Assembly (NCBI GenBank): GCA_910588645.1
Contig: CAJUOY010000011.1
Span: 1 to 57,397 of the forward strand
Length of the DNA: 57,397 nucleotides
Direction: 5' to 3'
Origin: an uncultured Christensenellaceae bacterium
GTDB lineage: Bacteria > Bacillota > Clostridia > Christensenellales > Borkfalkiaceae
A program made the translations under genes and the position numbers. Below, piece by piece: positions 26,336 through 35,402 of the stretch. The notes under the pieces are model-generated. The model was not told where the DNA came from and ran no database searches. It saw nothing but the letters and a program-made list of their open reading frames with translations. The stretch's first letter is position 1, and each line of letters begins with the position of its first letter.

Positions 26336-27214
26336 TTATTTCTCCAAAGCAATGGGGCGCTTATCGGCTACAAATATTACGCCTAAGGTTCCGGGACCGC
26401 AGTGCGAACCTATAACGGGACCTACGATCTGTCTTACGATTTTTGCGTCGGGACGGCGTTTTTTGATCAGTTCCGCAAGTTCGTCGCCCTCTTCCTTGCA
26501 ATCCGCATCCACAATGTAGACGCTGTATTCGGGATCGCTAAGATCTTGCGCCACCTTTTCCGCAAGGCGTTTTATCGCCTTTTTTCGGCCTATTATTTTC
26601 TCGATTACCGAAAGGCCGCCTTTGGCGTCGAAAGTAAGCACGGGTTTTAAGTTTAATAAAGTTCCAGCTACCGCCGACGTTGCGGAAAGTCTGCCGCCGC
26701 GCTTTAAATGCATTAAGTCGTCCACAACGAAGTAGAGACCTATTTTATTTGTAAAATCATTTAAAAAAGCAATTATCTCTTCATCGGACGCGCCCTTGTT
26801 TTTCAGTTCCGCTGCAGCTTCGACCTGAATGCCGGCGCCAAGCGAAATCGAATTTGTATTGAACACCGTACACTTGCGCTCGGGGAACTCCGTTTTAAGT
26901 TCCTCCAACGCTTTATCAAGCTGCGAAAAAGTTCCGCTCATAGCGTGTGAAAAACTTATATAAAGCACGTCCTCGCCGGCTTTGAAATATGGTGTAAGTA
27001 TTTCCTTATAATTTTCGGGATTAAGAGCCATTGTTTTGGGTATGACTCCCTTCCTCACAGCCGAGTAGAATTTTTTAAAATCCGTGTTTTCCCCAAGATC
27101 GTAATTGTATTCCTCGTCGTTATAAAGATACGGCATTGAAATATAATCTATATTCAGCTCTCTGAGCCTGGTAAACCAAAGCTCGCAGTTAGAATCGCAT
27201 AATAATATACTCAT
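26336..27214 (-). CDS. DegV family fatty-acid-binding protein
   Basis: 292 aa. DegV/FakB-type proteins bind a fatty acid between two domains and can present it to a fatty-acid kinase. The N-terminal loop is ILLCDSNCELW, the ligand-binding motif ISFSHAMSGTFSQ, the middle motif HLKRGGRLSAT, and the C-terminal motif GSHCGPGTLGVIF: all characteristic. It is a short-looped copy, distinct from the second DegV at 45653. No FakA-like kinase is in the window. It heads the degV-acyltransferase operon behind a consensus-like promoter. GGAGAG precedes the ATG. Confidence 0.92.
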   Translation of the reverse strand: MSILLCDSNCELWFTRLRELNIDYISMPYLYNDEEYNYDLGENTDFKKFYSAVRKGVIPKTMALNPENYKEILTPYFKAGEDVLYISFSHAMSGTFSQLDKALEELKTEFPERKCTVFNTNSISLGAGIQVEAAAELKNKGASDEEIIAFLNDFTNKIGLYFVVDDLMHLKRGGRLSATSAVAGTLLNLKPVLTFDAKGGLSVIEKIIGRKKAIKRLAEKVAQDLSDPEYSVYIVDADCKEEGDELAELIKKRRPDAKIVRQIVGPVIGSHCGPGTLGVIFVADKRPIALEK

Positions 27215-27258
27215 AAAATTTTCTCTCCGTAGTTTAAGTATTTATTAAACCGTTTGTT

Positions 27259-27287
27259 ATTTTATCACATTCCGCGACAAATGTCAA
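27259..27287 (-). promoter_or_regulatory. Promoter of degV operon
   Basis: TTGACA (27287-27282), 17 nt, TAAAAT (27264-27259) with an extended TGn upstream of the -10. Confidence 0.8.
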
Positions 27288-27427
27288 ATATCGTAAAGAG
27301 TTTTTCTCGGGCGCGGATAATTCATGTCGTTTAAAGAGCAATTTGCGCCGTTAAAGGCAAAAAAACAGACTGTTATCGTTTGCTTTTTTTTCATATTTCT
27401 GTTAATATCATTATATAAGAGGCATTT

Positions 27428-28702
27428 ATGAAACATAAGAGATTGTTTATAACTTTAACCGTAATAATTTCAGTACTGCTCGCGTTGAGCATTTTCATTA
27501 CTATATGGTTCTGGGGCGATAAATATAACGGCGGTCCCGATTTCGACGGATTCAACGATTTCCGCAAGGACGTGGAAATACCCGGACTTGCCGACGGAGC
27601 CTGCCCGCAGGGAATTGCGAACTTCACGGGCACATACGTTGTTAAAGACGAAAGCGGCAAACCTTTGACGGACGAAAACGGAAAGGAAGTTACTTCCACT
27701 CAGGAATACTTCTTTATAAGCGCATACTTTGACAACGCCCCCTCCCGTTTGTACGTAACGGGCGACAAGACCGGATACGTCGGTTACGTCACTCTTAAAA
27801 ATACTGACGGTACGGATTACAAGGGACACTGCGGCGGAGTTGCTACAAACGGGTTTACTATCTGGGTGGTTTCCGAAGGCACCGTTTACGTTGCAAGGGG
27901 CGGCAACACGGCAAAGGACAATATCGCTTACGATGTAATAAAAGCCGCCGAAAGCAACGGCGAATTAAAGTTTACCGCCACTTTTGCGGCTAATAACAAC
28001 GCTTCTTTTTGTTACTTCTACAACGACGACGGCGACGCAACCAACACGAGCTATTACAGCGACAGATTATATATAGGCGAATTTTACAGGGACGGAAATT
28101 ATCCCACGGCGGAAAGACACCACGTCACCACCAAAAACGGACAGAAGAACACTGCTTTCGTGAACGAGTACAGAATTGCCGTGACAAGTTCCAACCCCTA
28201 CGGGCTTGAATTGCTCGGCGAGGACGAGACTTCCAAGGACACCCGCGTACCCCGCATTCAGGCCATCTATTCCGTTACGGACGAAATTCAGGGCTTTGCC
28301 CGCACGAAGTCGGGACTCGTACTGTCTCAGAGCTACGGACTTAAAAACTCCAACTTATACTACCACGACTGGACGAAAGTCACGCAGAGCGCAAACAGAA
28401 CCCGTTACAGCGATCTCAAATACATTAACGAGGACGGCGACGAAAAGAGTTACGGCGGTTTCGAATACGCCGACGCAAAATTCCCCAGCGGCGCGCCCTA
28501 TAAGGACGCAAGCGTATACGTTTACTTCGTGGACAACGAATCCAAGTTGAACCGTTACTCCATTCCCTCTATGTCGGAAGGACTGTGCGTCAAGAACGAG
28601 CGCGTTTACGTACTGTTCGAGTCGGGCGCAAAAAAATACCGCGCTTTCGTAAGACAGAAGCTTGAAAACGTTTACAGCTTTATTCCCAGAAACAAGAGAT
28701 AA
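27428..28702 (+). CDS. Secreted or membrane-anchored protein of unknown function, possibly beta-propeller
   Basis: 424 aa. A short basic head and one hydrophobic helix (about 5-30, KRLFITLTVIISVLLAL) act as signal anchor; there is no lipobox Cys. The rest is hydrophilic, rich in Tyr, Gly, Asp and Asn, with repeated short beta strands: EYFFISAYFDNAPSRLYV, GHCGGVATNGFTIWVVSEG, IQGFARTKSGLVLSQSYG, YVYFVDNESKLNRYSI. The spacing of blade-like strands suggests a beta-propeller, but no catalytic motif is recognised. A weak AAGAGG lies before ATG 27428; the TTGCTT-17-TAATAT upstream is only a fair promoter. Monocistronic with its own terminator. Confidence 0.8.
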   Translation: MKHKRLFITLTVIISVLLALSIFITIWFWGDKYNGGPDFDGFNDFRKDVEIPGLADGACPQGIANFTGTYVVKDESGKPLTDENGKEVTSTQEYFFISAYFDNAPSRLYVTGDKTGYVGYVTLKNTDGTDYKGHCGGVATNGFTIWVVSEGTVYVARGGNTAKDNIAYDVIKAAESNGELKFTATFAANNNASFCYFYNDDGDATNTSYYSDRLYIGEFYRDGNYPTAERHHVTTKNGQKNTAFVNEYRIAVTSSNPYGLELLGEDETSKDTRVPRIQAIYSVTDEIQGFARTKSGLVLSQSYGLKNSNLYYHDWTKVTQSANRTRYSDLKYINEDGDEKSYGGFEYADAKFPSGAPYKDASVYVYFVDNESKLNRYSIPSMSEGLCVKNERVYVLFESGAKKYRAFVRQKLENVYSFIPRNKR

Positions 28703-28712
28703 AATCGAATTT

Positions 28713-28745
28713 AAAATGGCGTCTCCATTACGGAGACGCCATTTT
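28713..28745. terminator. Bidirectional terminator
   Basis: Perfect 14-bp stem AAAATGGCGTCTCC / GGAGACGCCATTTT with a 5-nt loop. It serves the secreted-protein gene and the convergent aminopeptidase gene. Confidence 0.9.
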
Positions 28746-28756
28746 TTAATTGTTCG

Positions 28757-30124
28757 TTATTTGCAAAATGCAAGGCAGGCTTTATACAGGGAATACACAT
28801 CCGCCTTGGAAACGAGTTCGTAAGGCGCGTGCATGGAAAGTACGGGAACGCCCACGTCCACCGTGTCTATTCCGAGATTTGCTATAAACTTTGCGACCGT
28901 GCCGCCGCCGCCCGCGTCAACCGCACCGAGCTCGCCCGTCTGCCAGTATACGCCGTTGTCGTCGAATATGTCTCTTATCCAACCCATATACTCCGCGTCC
29001 GCGTCGTTAGTAGAACTCTTGCCGCGCGCGCCCGTATACTTTGAAACGGCCGCTCCGCAGTTTATAAAGGTCGTATTTCTCTTTTCGAACACCGACGAGA
29101 ATGCGGGATCGTAAGCCGCCGTTACGTCGGCAGAAATGCACTTGGAATTGTATCTTACTTCTATGGGGTTTGCGCCGAAAGACGCCGCTATGGTCTCTAT
29201 AACATCCGAAATTACTTTGGACTGCATACCCGTTGTACCGTCGCTGCCCACTTCCTCTTTATCTGCAAATACCGCCACGAGCGTGTGGGGCGAATTGCTG
29301 TCGAAAATAGCGCACATTTCGGGATAAGCGCAGACTTTATCGTCGTGACCGTAAGAGGAAATCAAAGCGCCGTCGAAGCCTACGTCGCGCGCCTTGCCCG
29401 CGGGCACAAAGCACAGTTCCGAACATTGAAGATCAACTTCCGTAAGGCCGTATTTTTTATTGAGCAAATTCAAAACCGCAGTCTTGACCGCCTCCTTATC
29501 CTCCTCGTCGTCCACTGCGGGCAGACCGCCCACTACCGCGTTAAGGCTCTCGCCCTCGATAGCTTTTGCAAGGGGTTTCGCGCTCTGTTCCGCGCCGAGA
29601 TGAGGAAGTATGTCGGTGATATAGAAAATGGGATCGTTTTCGTCCTCGCCCACGCAAATTTCCTTTCTCTCGCCGCCGCGGAGCATTACCACGCCGTGCA
29701 AAGCAAGGGGCGTCGCCGTCCACTGATACTTTTTAATTCCGCCGTAGTAGTGGGTTTTAAGATAGCACAGTCCTGCTTCCTCGTACATAGGATTGGGTTT
29801 GAGGTCGAGGCGGGGCGAATCTACGTGAGCCACCATAATTCTCACGCCATCCTTAGCAACGTCCTCGGTACCGACGCTGATTAAAAACACGTTCTTGTGT
29901 CTGTTTATGAAATAGCGCTTGTCTCCCGCTTTGAGTTTTTCGGAAAAAAAGAACGGTTTAAAGCCCTTTTCCTCCGCCAATTTTTTTGCGGTAAGCGCGG
30001 CGTCGCGCTCGGTTTTGGAGCTGTCGAGAAACGCTTTATAACCTTCGGCAAAGCCGTAGATCTTCTCAAGCTCGTTTCCGTCGGCTTCCTTATAGACGTT
30101 TTTACGCGTATATTTAAGATCCAT
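28757..30124 (-). CDS. M18 family aminopeptidase
   Basis: 455 aa from ATG 30124, which has AAAGGAG 7 nt upstream; a longer in-frame start would put part of the promoter inside the gene. Zinc-dependent aminopeptidase of the aspartyl/leucyl aminopeptidase I family, forming cytosolic dodecamers that trim peptides. Metal-site motifs are VAHVDSPRLDLKP, DKEEVGSDGTTG (catalytic Glu pair), SSTNDADAE and the C-terminal LSMHAPYE His. No signal peptide. It is divergent from the Gx/Rnf operon with strong promoters for both. Confidence 0.94.
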   Translation of the reverse strand: MDLKYTRKNVYKEADGNELEKIYGFAEGYKAFLDSSKTERDAALTAKKLAEEKGFKPFFFSEKLKAGDKRYFINRHKNVFLISVGTEDVAKDGVRIMVAHVDSPRLDLKPNPMYEEAGLCYLKTHYYGGIKKYQWTATPLALHGVVMLRGGERKEICVGEDENDPIFYITDILPHLGAEQSAKPLAKAIEGESLNAVVGGLPAVDDEEDKEAVKTAVLNLLNKKYGLTEVDLQCSELCFVPAGKARDVGFDGALISSYGHDDKVCAYPEMCAIFDSNSPHTLVAVFADKEEVGSDGTTGMQSKVISDVIETIAASFGANPIEVRYNSKCISADVTAAYDPAFSSVFEKRNTTFINCGAAVSKYTGARGKSSTNDADAEYMGWIRDIFDDNGVYWQTGELGAVDAGGGGTVAKFIANLGIDTVDVGVPVLSMHAPYELVSKADVYSLYKACLAFCK

Positions 30125-30160
30125 AAAATTCTCCTTTAATGTCGTTTGATTACACAATAC

Positions 30161-30189
30161 ATTATAAACGGACCTGTCCAAGTTGTCAA
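30161..30189 (-). promoter_or_regulatory. Consensus promoter of the M18 aminopeptidase gene
   Basis: TTGACA (30189-30184), 17 nt, TATAAT (30166-30161): both hexamers perfect. Leader about 30 nt with AAAGGAG. Confidence 0.88.
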
Positions 30190-30274
30190 GTGATATTAAA
30201 TCGGCTTTAAAACGGCTATGTGACGTTTTGTTGAAAAATATTAGAAATTATTTGACATTTAAGCGAAATATCAT

Positions 30275-30303
30275 TTTACTAATTATATAATTTGGTGTAT
30301 AAT
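30275..30303 (+). promoter_or_regulatory. Promoter of the Gx transporter-rnf operon
   Basis: TTTACT (30275-30280), 17 nt, TATAAT (30298-30303). The predicted start, about 30310, lies 3 nt before the ATG at 30313, so the first cistron would be nearly leaderless. Confidence 0.65.
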
Positions 30304-30312
30304 CTTTATTAT

Positions 30313-30858
30313 ATGAAAACGGCGAAAAAGACGGCTGTGCTCGCTATGTTTACCGGGCTGAGCCTAATTATGTTTTTGATAGAAAGCCTGTTTCCCCCGC
30401 TCGTTTTACCGGGGGCGAAAATGGGGCTTGCGAACATATTCTCTTTTGCCGCGCTGATAATGTATTCCCCGTTGGAAGCCTTTTTGGTAGTAATAGTCCG
30501 CACTGGACTGGGCGCGATATTTTCGGGCAACGTTTCAGTACTGCTGTTTTCGTTTTCGGGCGGAATGGTTTCTATGGCGGTATCCTCCCTTTTGATGTAT
30601 ACCGCATATCCCAAAATTTCCGTTATGGCCGTTTCGATAACCGCAGCCGTCGCGCACAACGTAACGCAGAACGCAGTATTCGCGCTTATGTCCGGTTCGT
30701 TGCTGATGTTCGGGTATATGCCCTACCTCATACTCCTCGGCATCCTTGCCGGCGCGATCGTGGGCGGGGCGACTATGCTCATTTTCAAAGGCATACCGCA
30801 AAACGTGTTTTTAAAGGCTATCGACGAAAAAAAGAAGAAATTCAAAGAAAACGGTTAA
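30313..30858 (+). CDS. Gx transporter family membrane protein (heptaprenyl diphosphate synthase component I-like)
   Basis: 181 aa from ATG 30313. An upstream in-frame TTG at 30292 lies before the -10 box and can be dismissed. Five or six hydrophobic segments; the family's LPGAKMGLANIFSF and VRTGLGAIFSGN motifs are present, as is the later AVAHNVTQNAVF. This family (annotated Gx transporter or HepS-I) commonly sits beside rnf, NusG-II and FMN-binding genes in Clostridia, and a role in supplying flavin or a quinone-type precursor has been suggested by context. Transport substrate unproven. First gene of the rnf operon; no Shine-Dalgarno is seen. Confidence 0.82.
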   Translation: MKTAKKTAVLAMFTGLSLIMFLIESLFPPLVLPGAKMGLANIFSFAALIMYSPLEAFLVVIVRTGLGAIFSGNVSVLLFSFSGGMVSMAVSSLLMYTAYPKISVMAVSITAAVAHNVTQNAVFALMSGSLLMFGYMPYLILLGILAGAIVGGATMLIFKGIPQNVFLKAIDEKKKKFKENG

Positions 30859-30911
30859 AACCTTTACAAAGGATTTAATATAACTCAAAAAACAAAAAAT
30901 GGAGGTTCAAT

Positions 30912-32213
30912 TTGAAAGCAGTAAAAGGAAAATACTACTTCGGCGGCGTTCATCCGAAAGACGGGAAAGATCTGGCTAAGTCTTCCCCTCTCGAAGTTAT
31001 GCCCGCGCCGCAGACGGTGTACATTTCCGTTTCACAGTCGCTGGGCAAACCTGCGGTTCCCTGCGTTACTGCAGGACAAGCTGTGAAAGAGGGCGAAATT
31101 ATCGCCAAGGCCGACGGGGCGATTTCCTCGGACGTATTCGCAAGCATAGCGGGCACGGTCGAGAAAATCGAGGAGATTTCCGACGGCGGAAAGACGGAGA
31201 CGTATATCGTTATAAAGGCGGCTGAAAACGGCGGAGAAAAATTCCGCTTACCCGCGCTTGAAAATCCTTCTCCCGAAGAGATCAAGGAAAGAATACGCGA
31301 ATGCGGCATTGTAGGCTTAGGCGGTGCTGGTTTCCCCACGGCGGTAAAGGTCGCCCCCAGAACTCCCGTTGACACGCTTATTGTAAACGGCGCGGAATGC
31401 GAACCCTATCTCACCTGCGATCACCGTCTTATGGTCGAAAAAACCGACGAGATTGTACGCGGCGCGAGGCTCATCGCAAAGGCTTTGGGCGTAACGCAGA
31501 TCGTAATAGGCATCGAAGCTAACAAGCCCGACGCTATCGCCTGTTTCGAACCTTACGAGGACGTGAAAGTAGTTATATTGCGCAAGCAGTACCCTATGGG
31601 CGGCGAGAAACAACTCATCTACGTAACTACGGGACGCAAGGTCGGACTCGGCAAACTGCCCGCAGATTGCGGCGTAGTCGTACAGAACGTCGCCACCTGC
31701 TACGCGGTGTGTGAAGCCGTAGAACAGGGCAAACCCCTTTACGAGAGAGTTCTCACCGTATCAGGAAAGGCCGTGGCTCAACCCAAAAATCTTTGGGTAA
31801 GAGTCGGCGTTTCAATAAAGGACATTATAGATTACTGCGGCGGCGAACAATCCCTGCCCAAGAAAGCAGTTCTCGGCGGACCTATGACGGGCGCGGCCAT
31901 TGCAAATTACGACAACTACACGCACAAGACGACTTCCGGCGTGTTGCTGCTCGACGGAAAAGAAGCCGATTGCAAGGAGCCCACTCCCTGCCTCAACTGC
32001 GGAAAGTGCGCCGACGTATGCCCTATGCATCTTATGCCTATGAACACGGCGTTCTACTCGGCGGCGGGCGATTACGATACTGCGGCTAAGCTCGGAAACG
32101 TGGCTTACTGCATCGAATGCGGAGCTTGCGAATACATCTGCCCCGCAAAACGCCCCTTAATTCAGGCGATAAGAAAAACCAAGGCCGAAATTCGCGCCAA
32201 AGGAGGCAAATAA
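30912..32213 (+). CDS. rnfC: Rnf complex subunit C (Fe-S, NADH-binding)
   Basis: 433 aa, the cytoplasmic subunit that exchanges electrons with NAD. The nucleotide/FMN motif is GLGGAGFPTAVKVAP, with VNGAECEPYLTCDH after it. Two 4Fe-4S motifs lie near the C-terminus: CLNCGKCADVCP and CIECGACEYICP. The start is a TTG at 30912 with GGAGG 6 nt upstream. The stop overlaps the rnfD ATG (TAATG). Gene order C-D-G-E-A-B is the standard clostridial order. Confidence 0.96.
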   Translation: MKAVKGKYYFGGVHPKDGKDLAKSSPLEVMPAPQTVYISVSQSLGKPAVPCVTAGQAVKEGEIIAKADGAISSDVFASIAGTVEKIEEISDGGKTETYIVIKAAENGGEKFRLPALENPSPEEIKERIRECGIVGLGGAGFPTAVKVAPRTPVDTLIVNGAECEPYLTCDHRLMVEKTDEIVRGARLIAKALGVTQIVIGIEANKPDAIACFEPYEDVKVVILRKQYPMGGEKQLIYVTTGRKVGLGKLPADCGVVVQNVATCYAVCEAVEQGKPLYERVLTVSGKAVAQPKNLWVRVGVSIKDIIDYCGGEQSLPKKAVLGGPMTGAAIANYDNYTHKTTSGVLLLDGKEADCKEPTPCLNCGKCADVCPMHLMPMNTAFYSAAGDYDTAAKLGNVAYCIECGACEYICPAKRPLIQAIRKTKAEIRAKGGK

Positions 32214-33271
32214 TGGATAACTCTATAGTAATCTCCACCCCTCCCCACGTTAAATCCAAGAGAACTACGCGCGGAATTATGCTTGACGTCATAATCGCAC
32301 TTATTCCCGCCGCGTTAGCAGGAATAGTATTCTTCGGTTGGCTTGCACTTATGATCGAGCTTGTCGCGGTATTCTCCTGCGTGGCAACGGAATTCGTTTA
32401 TTTCTTCATTGCGAATAAAGGATTTTCCAACAAATGCAAAGACGCAAAAAAGGTTTGCATACGCTGGTGGAAACAGTTTGACTTCACTTCTGTAGTGACA
32501 GGACTTATCCTTGCGCTTATACTCCCCACCACTACCGAATGGTATATGGTGATCATAGGCAGCATTTTCTCGATAGCAGTCGCTAAGATGCTTTTCGGCG
32601 GCACGGGTAAAAACCTTGTAAACCCCGCCGCAATCGGCAGAGTGTTTATGTTCCTCAGCTTTGCGGCAGTAACTTCCTGCGCGGTAACCAGCCAGTTCGG
32701 CCCTATCGTTGACAGCTCAAACGTAATTACGGGAGCTACAAACCTCGGCGGACTTTTACCCGGCGAAGGCAAAGGCGATCCCGTGAGCAATATTGCGCTG
32801 TTGGATCTTTTCCTCGGCACGGGCGTTTCCGGATGTATCGGCGAAACCTGCAAACTTGCCATTTTGGTGGGTTATGTGTACCTTGCGGTTAGAAACGTAA
32901 TCAAATGGTGGCAGCCTCTCCTCTTTGTTGCGGTATTCGGACTTGCAGCTTGGCTTATGGGCGGATTCTTCTACGAGAACTACACGCTCGACATCAATCT
33001 GTTCCTGCCCAACATCCTTTCTGGCGGCGTGCTGTTCGGCGCGGTGTTTATGTTCACCGATTACGTTACTTCCCCCAAGGGCGTTTACGGACAGCTCGTT
33101 TACTATATCGCGGGCGCTGTTTTACTTGCGATATTGAGATATCTGACCAAGATCGAAGTCGCTTCTTTCGTAATAGTACTCATGAACCTCTTCGTTCCCC
33201 TCATCGACAGATATATAATCCAAAGACCTTTCGGCTATAAGAAAGTAAAAACTCAGAAGGAGGGCAAATAA
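32213..33271 (+). CDS. rnfD: Rnf complex subunit D (covalent FMN membrane subunit)
   Basis: 352 aa from ATG 32213, right after AGGAGG; the frame is open further upstream inside rnfC but that has no start signal. Eight to ten membrane helices. A periplasmic-side loop holds NVITGATNLGG, the TGAT motif whose Thr carries phosphoester-linked FMN in characterised RnfD. It also has GGTGKNLVNPAAIGR, a family motif. Part of the ion-pumping core. Confidence 0.95.
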   Translation: MDNSIVISTPPHVKSKRTTRGIMLDVIIALIPAALAGIVFFGWLALMIELVAVFSCVATEFVYFFIANKGFSNKCKDAKKVCIRWWKQFDFTSVVTGLILALILPTTTEWYMVIIGSIFSIAVAKMLFGGTGKNLVNPAAIGRVFMFLSFAAVTSCAVTSQFGPIVDSSNVITGATNLGGLLPGEGKGDPVSNIALLDLFLGTGVSGCIGETCKLAILVGYVYLAVRNVIKWWQPLLFVAVFGLAAWLMGGFFYENYTLDINLFLPNILSGGVLFGAVFMFTDYVTSPKGVYGQLVYYIAGAVLLAILRYLTKIEVASFVIVLMNLFVPLIDRYIIQRPFGYKKVKTQKEGK

Positions 33272-34759
33272 ATGACGGCGAAAGAATTTTTTAAATCCAC
33301 GACGTTCAGATGCCTTGTCACTCTCTTGTGCGTACTTCTCGTTTGCGGAGTGTTCCTTACGATTATGAACGGACTGCTCGCAATTTCCGAAGAGGAAAAA
33401 TTCCAGAGAGTTCTGAGCAGTATATACGGCAAAAACGTAACTACGGAAAAACAGAATATATCCGATAAAAACACCGATCTTGCAACTGCGAAGATTAACG
33501 ACGTATACCTTGTCACCGACGACGGAAATTACATCGTTAACGTTTCCGGCAAAAACGGTTACGGCGGCAACGTGCTTTGCTGGGTAGTTATCAAACCCGC
33601 CGCTGACAAAAAATCCGTCGGAGGCGTGGGCAACGTTCAGGTTCCCGCAACGGGCAACGAGGGCGAATCATTCCTGAACAAGATAAACTCGTCCGTTTTC
33701 AAACGCTTCGAGCAGGATTACAAGAACGGCATAGTTTACGAATACGGCTACGACGAGAACGACGCAGAAGGCGATATGTACATCAAGACGGGCGCTTCCT
33801 GCACTATGCGCGGAGTGAGTAACGCGGTAAACGGCACGATTCAGTTTATGAACGCTTACCTGAGCGGCGGCAGTATCGAGGAAGATGATCCCTACGAAGA
33901 TTACGCTTACCATAAGCTCATCAATATGGAATCGACAAGCTGGACTAAGGACGGCGACAAAATCACCTATACGGTAGTCACCAAGAAAAACGGCCCGGCT
34001 AATCCCTTCACTTTCACGATCGTAATAAACGGCGAAAAGAAAGTGGAAGAATTTACCGTCAAAACTTACGGCTCGACCGACAGCACCGGCTACGACCTCA
34101 CTATTGAGGAGTACAATGCGATAGTAGACGCTAACGTCGCCAAATTCATAGGCAAGGACGCGGCTTACTTTGCAAGCATTCTCGGCGAGGACGAGACGAA
34201 GGCGAAAAACGACAAATACGAAGAAAACGAATTGCAGACGGGCGCGACAAAGAGTACTACTCTCTGTCTTGCGGCGGCGGCGTTCGCAACCTCGAACTAC
34301 GACCTTATAATGAACGCTATCGAATACAAACAGAAGATCGATTTGGAAAAAACGACCTGGACTGTCGACGGCGATAAAATCACTTATAACGTTGTCACCC
34401 TCAAAAACGCGCCTGCCGATCCCTTCACTTTCACGATCGTAGTAAACGGTGAAAAGAAAATAGAAGAATTTACCGTCAAAACTTACGGTTCGACCGACAG
34501 TACCGGTTATGACCTCACCATTGAGGAATACAATGCGATAGTAGACGCTAACGTCGCTAAATTCATAGGTAAGGACGCGGCTTACTTCGCGGCGATAATA
34601 ACCGACGAGATGAAAGGCACCAACGCTAACTTCGCGGAAAACGAGTTGCAGACGGGCGCGACAAAGAGCACTTACCTCTGCCTGCTTGCCGGCGCGTTTG
34701 CTACCTCGAATTACGATTACTGCCTTACACACGTAAACGGAGGTGAATCAAATGAATAA
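33272..34759 (+). CDS. rnfG: Enlarged Rnf subunit G with three FMN-binding domains
   Basis: 495 aa, whereas ordinary RnfG is roughly 200. One N-terminal membrane helix (about 12-36) precedes a canonical FMN-binding domain with the flavinylation site TGASCT (Ser176 in the position of the modified residue). Two extra tandem domains follow, each about 139 aa, starting near residues 219 and 358; both contain WT(K/V)DGDKITY, FTFTIV(I/V)NGEKK, then FTVKTYGSTDSTGYDLTIEE, identical in both, and each ends with ELQTGATKST, placing modifiable Thr326 and Thr464. The extra domains lie outside the membrane, so they could extend electron transfer beyond the Rnf core. Starts 1 nt after the rnfD stop; stop overlaps rnfE. 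Confidence 0.92.
   Translation: MTAKEFFKSTTFRCLVTLLCVLLVCGVFLTIMNGLLAISEEEKFQRVLSSIYGKNVTTEKQNISDKNTDLATAKINDVYLVTDDGNYIVNVSGKNGYGGNVLCWVVIKPAADKKSVGGVGNVQVPATGNEGESFLNKINSSVFKRFEQDYKNGIVYEYGYDENDAEGDMYIKTGASCTMRGVSNAVNGTIQFMNAYLSGGSIEEDDPYEDYAYHKLINMESTSWTKDGDKITYTVVTKKNGPANPFTFTIVINGEKKVEEFTVKTYGSTDSTGYDLTIEEYNAIVDANVAKFIGKDAAYFASILGEDETKAKNDKYEENELQTGATKSTTLCLAAAAFATSNYDLIMNAIEYKQKIDLEKTTWTVDGDKITYNVVTLKNAPADPFTFTIVVNGEKKIEEFTVKTYGSTDSTGYDLTIEEYNAIVDANVAKFIGKDAAYFAAIITDEMKGTNANFAENELQTGATKSTYLCLLAGAFATSNYDYCLTHVNGGESNE
33926..34736 (+). repeat. Two-copy 417-bp tandem duplication inside rnfG
   Basis: Segments starting at about 33926 and 34343 are near-identical in DNA over long stretches, for example the region 34051-34180 against 34468-34597. 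One codon is lost in the second copy near ILGEDETK/IITDEMKG. High synonymous-site identity suggests recent duplication or ongoing conversion. Confidence 0.9.
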
Positions 34760-35399
34760 GTACAAGAAAATCACTTTAGACGGACTTATATACCAAAATC
34801 CCACGTTTATGCTGGTTCTGGGCACCTGCCCCACCCTTGGATTGATCTCCTCGGCATTCTCGGCATTCGGTATGGGACTTACCGTACTGGTAATACTCAC
34901 TCTTTCCAATTTAATTATTTCGGCGTTGAGAAAGGTAATTCCCAATGCGGTGCGCATTCCCTGCTATATTGTAATCATAGCTACGCTTGTTACCTTTGCG
35001 AGAATGTTCCTCCAGAAATTCGTACCCGATTTGTACGACAGCTTGGGCGGGTTCCTTGCGCTGATAGTCGTTAACTGCATAATCCTCGGCAGAGCGGAAG
35101 CTTTTGCAAACAAGAACGGCGTTCTCGAATCGGCTGTGGACGGAGTTGCAAACGGACTCGGTTTCACCGTTGCTTTGACGCTTATGGGCATAATCTGCGA
35201 ATTCTTCGGAAACGGTTCGCTCTTCGGCTTACAGATTATGGAGTTCAAAATCGGAATGCTTGCAACCCCTGCGGGTGCGTTCCTTGTATACGGATTGAGC
35301 ATTGCGGTGTTCGTATACGTCATTGACGCTATCGAGCGCGCTAGACGCGTAAAGGCGAACAAGCTCGCCAGAGAAAATCTTTTAAAGGAGGCGGCGTAA
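34752..35399 (+). CDS. rnfE: Rnf complex subunit E
   Basis: 215 aa from ATG 34752 with GGAGGTG 6-7 nt upstream; a GTG 9 nt earlier would overlap that ribosome-binding site. Six membrane helices; GTCPTLGLISS and INCIILGRAEAFA match the RnfE/NqrD family, whose inverted twin is RnfA. These two subunits bind an iron-sulfur cluster in the membrane between them (C29-type Cys here in GTCP). Overlaps the rnfG stop by 8 nt. Confidence 0.95.
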   Translation: MNKYKKITLDGLIYQNPTFMLVLGTCPTLGLISSAFSAFGMGLTVLVILTLSNLIISALRKVIPNAVRIPCYIVIIATLVTFARMFLQKFVPDLYDSLGGFLALIVVNCIILGRAEAFANKNGVLESAVDGVANGLGFTVALTLMGIICEFFGNGSLFGLQIMEFKIGMLATPAGAFLVYGLSIAVFVYVIDAIERARRVKANKLARENLLKEAA

Positions 35400-35402
35400 T
35401 TT

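Noticed and set aside
30292..30312. Longer start of the Gx transporter at TTG 30292
   Set aside because: It lies upstream of the -10 hexamer, so it cannot be transcribed from this promoter; ATG 30313 fits the family's N-terminus.
33668..34732. A 354-codon open frame on the minus strand inside rnfG
   Set aside because: Fully antisense to the rnf operon, no start signals, and its apparent repeats mirror the rnfG duplication.
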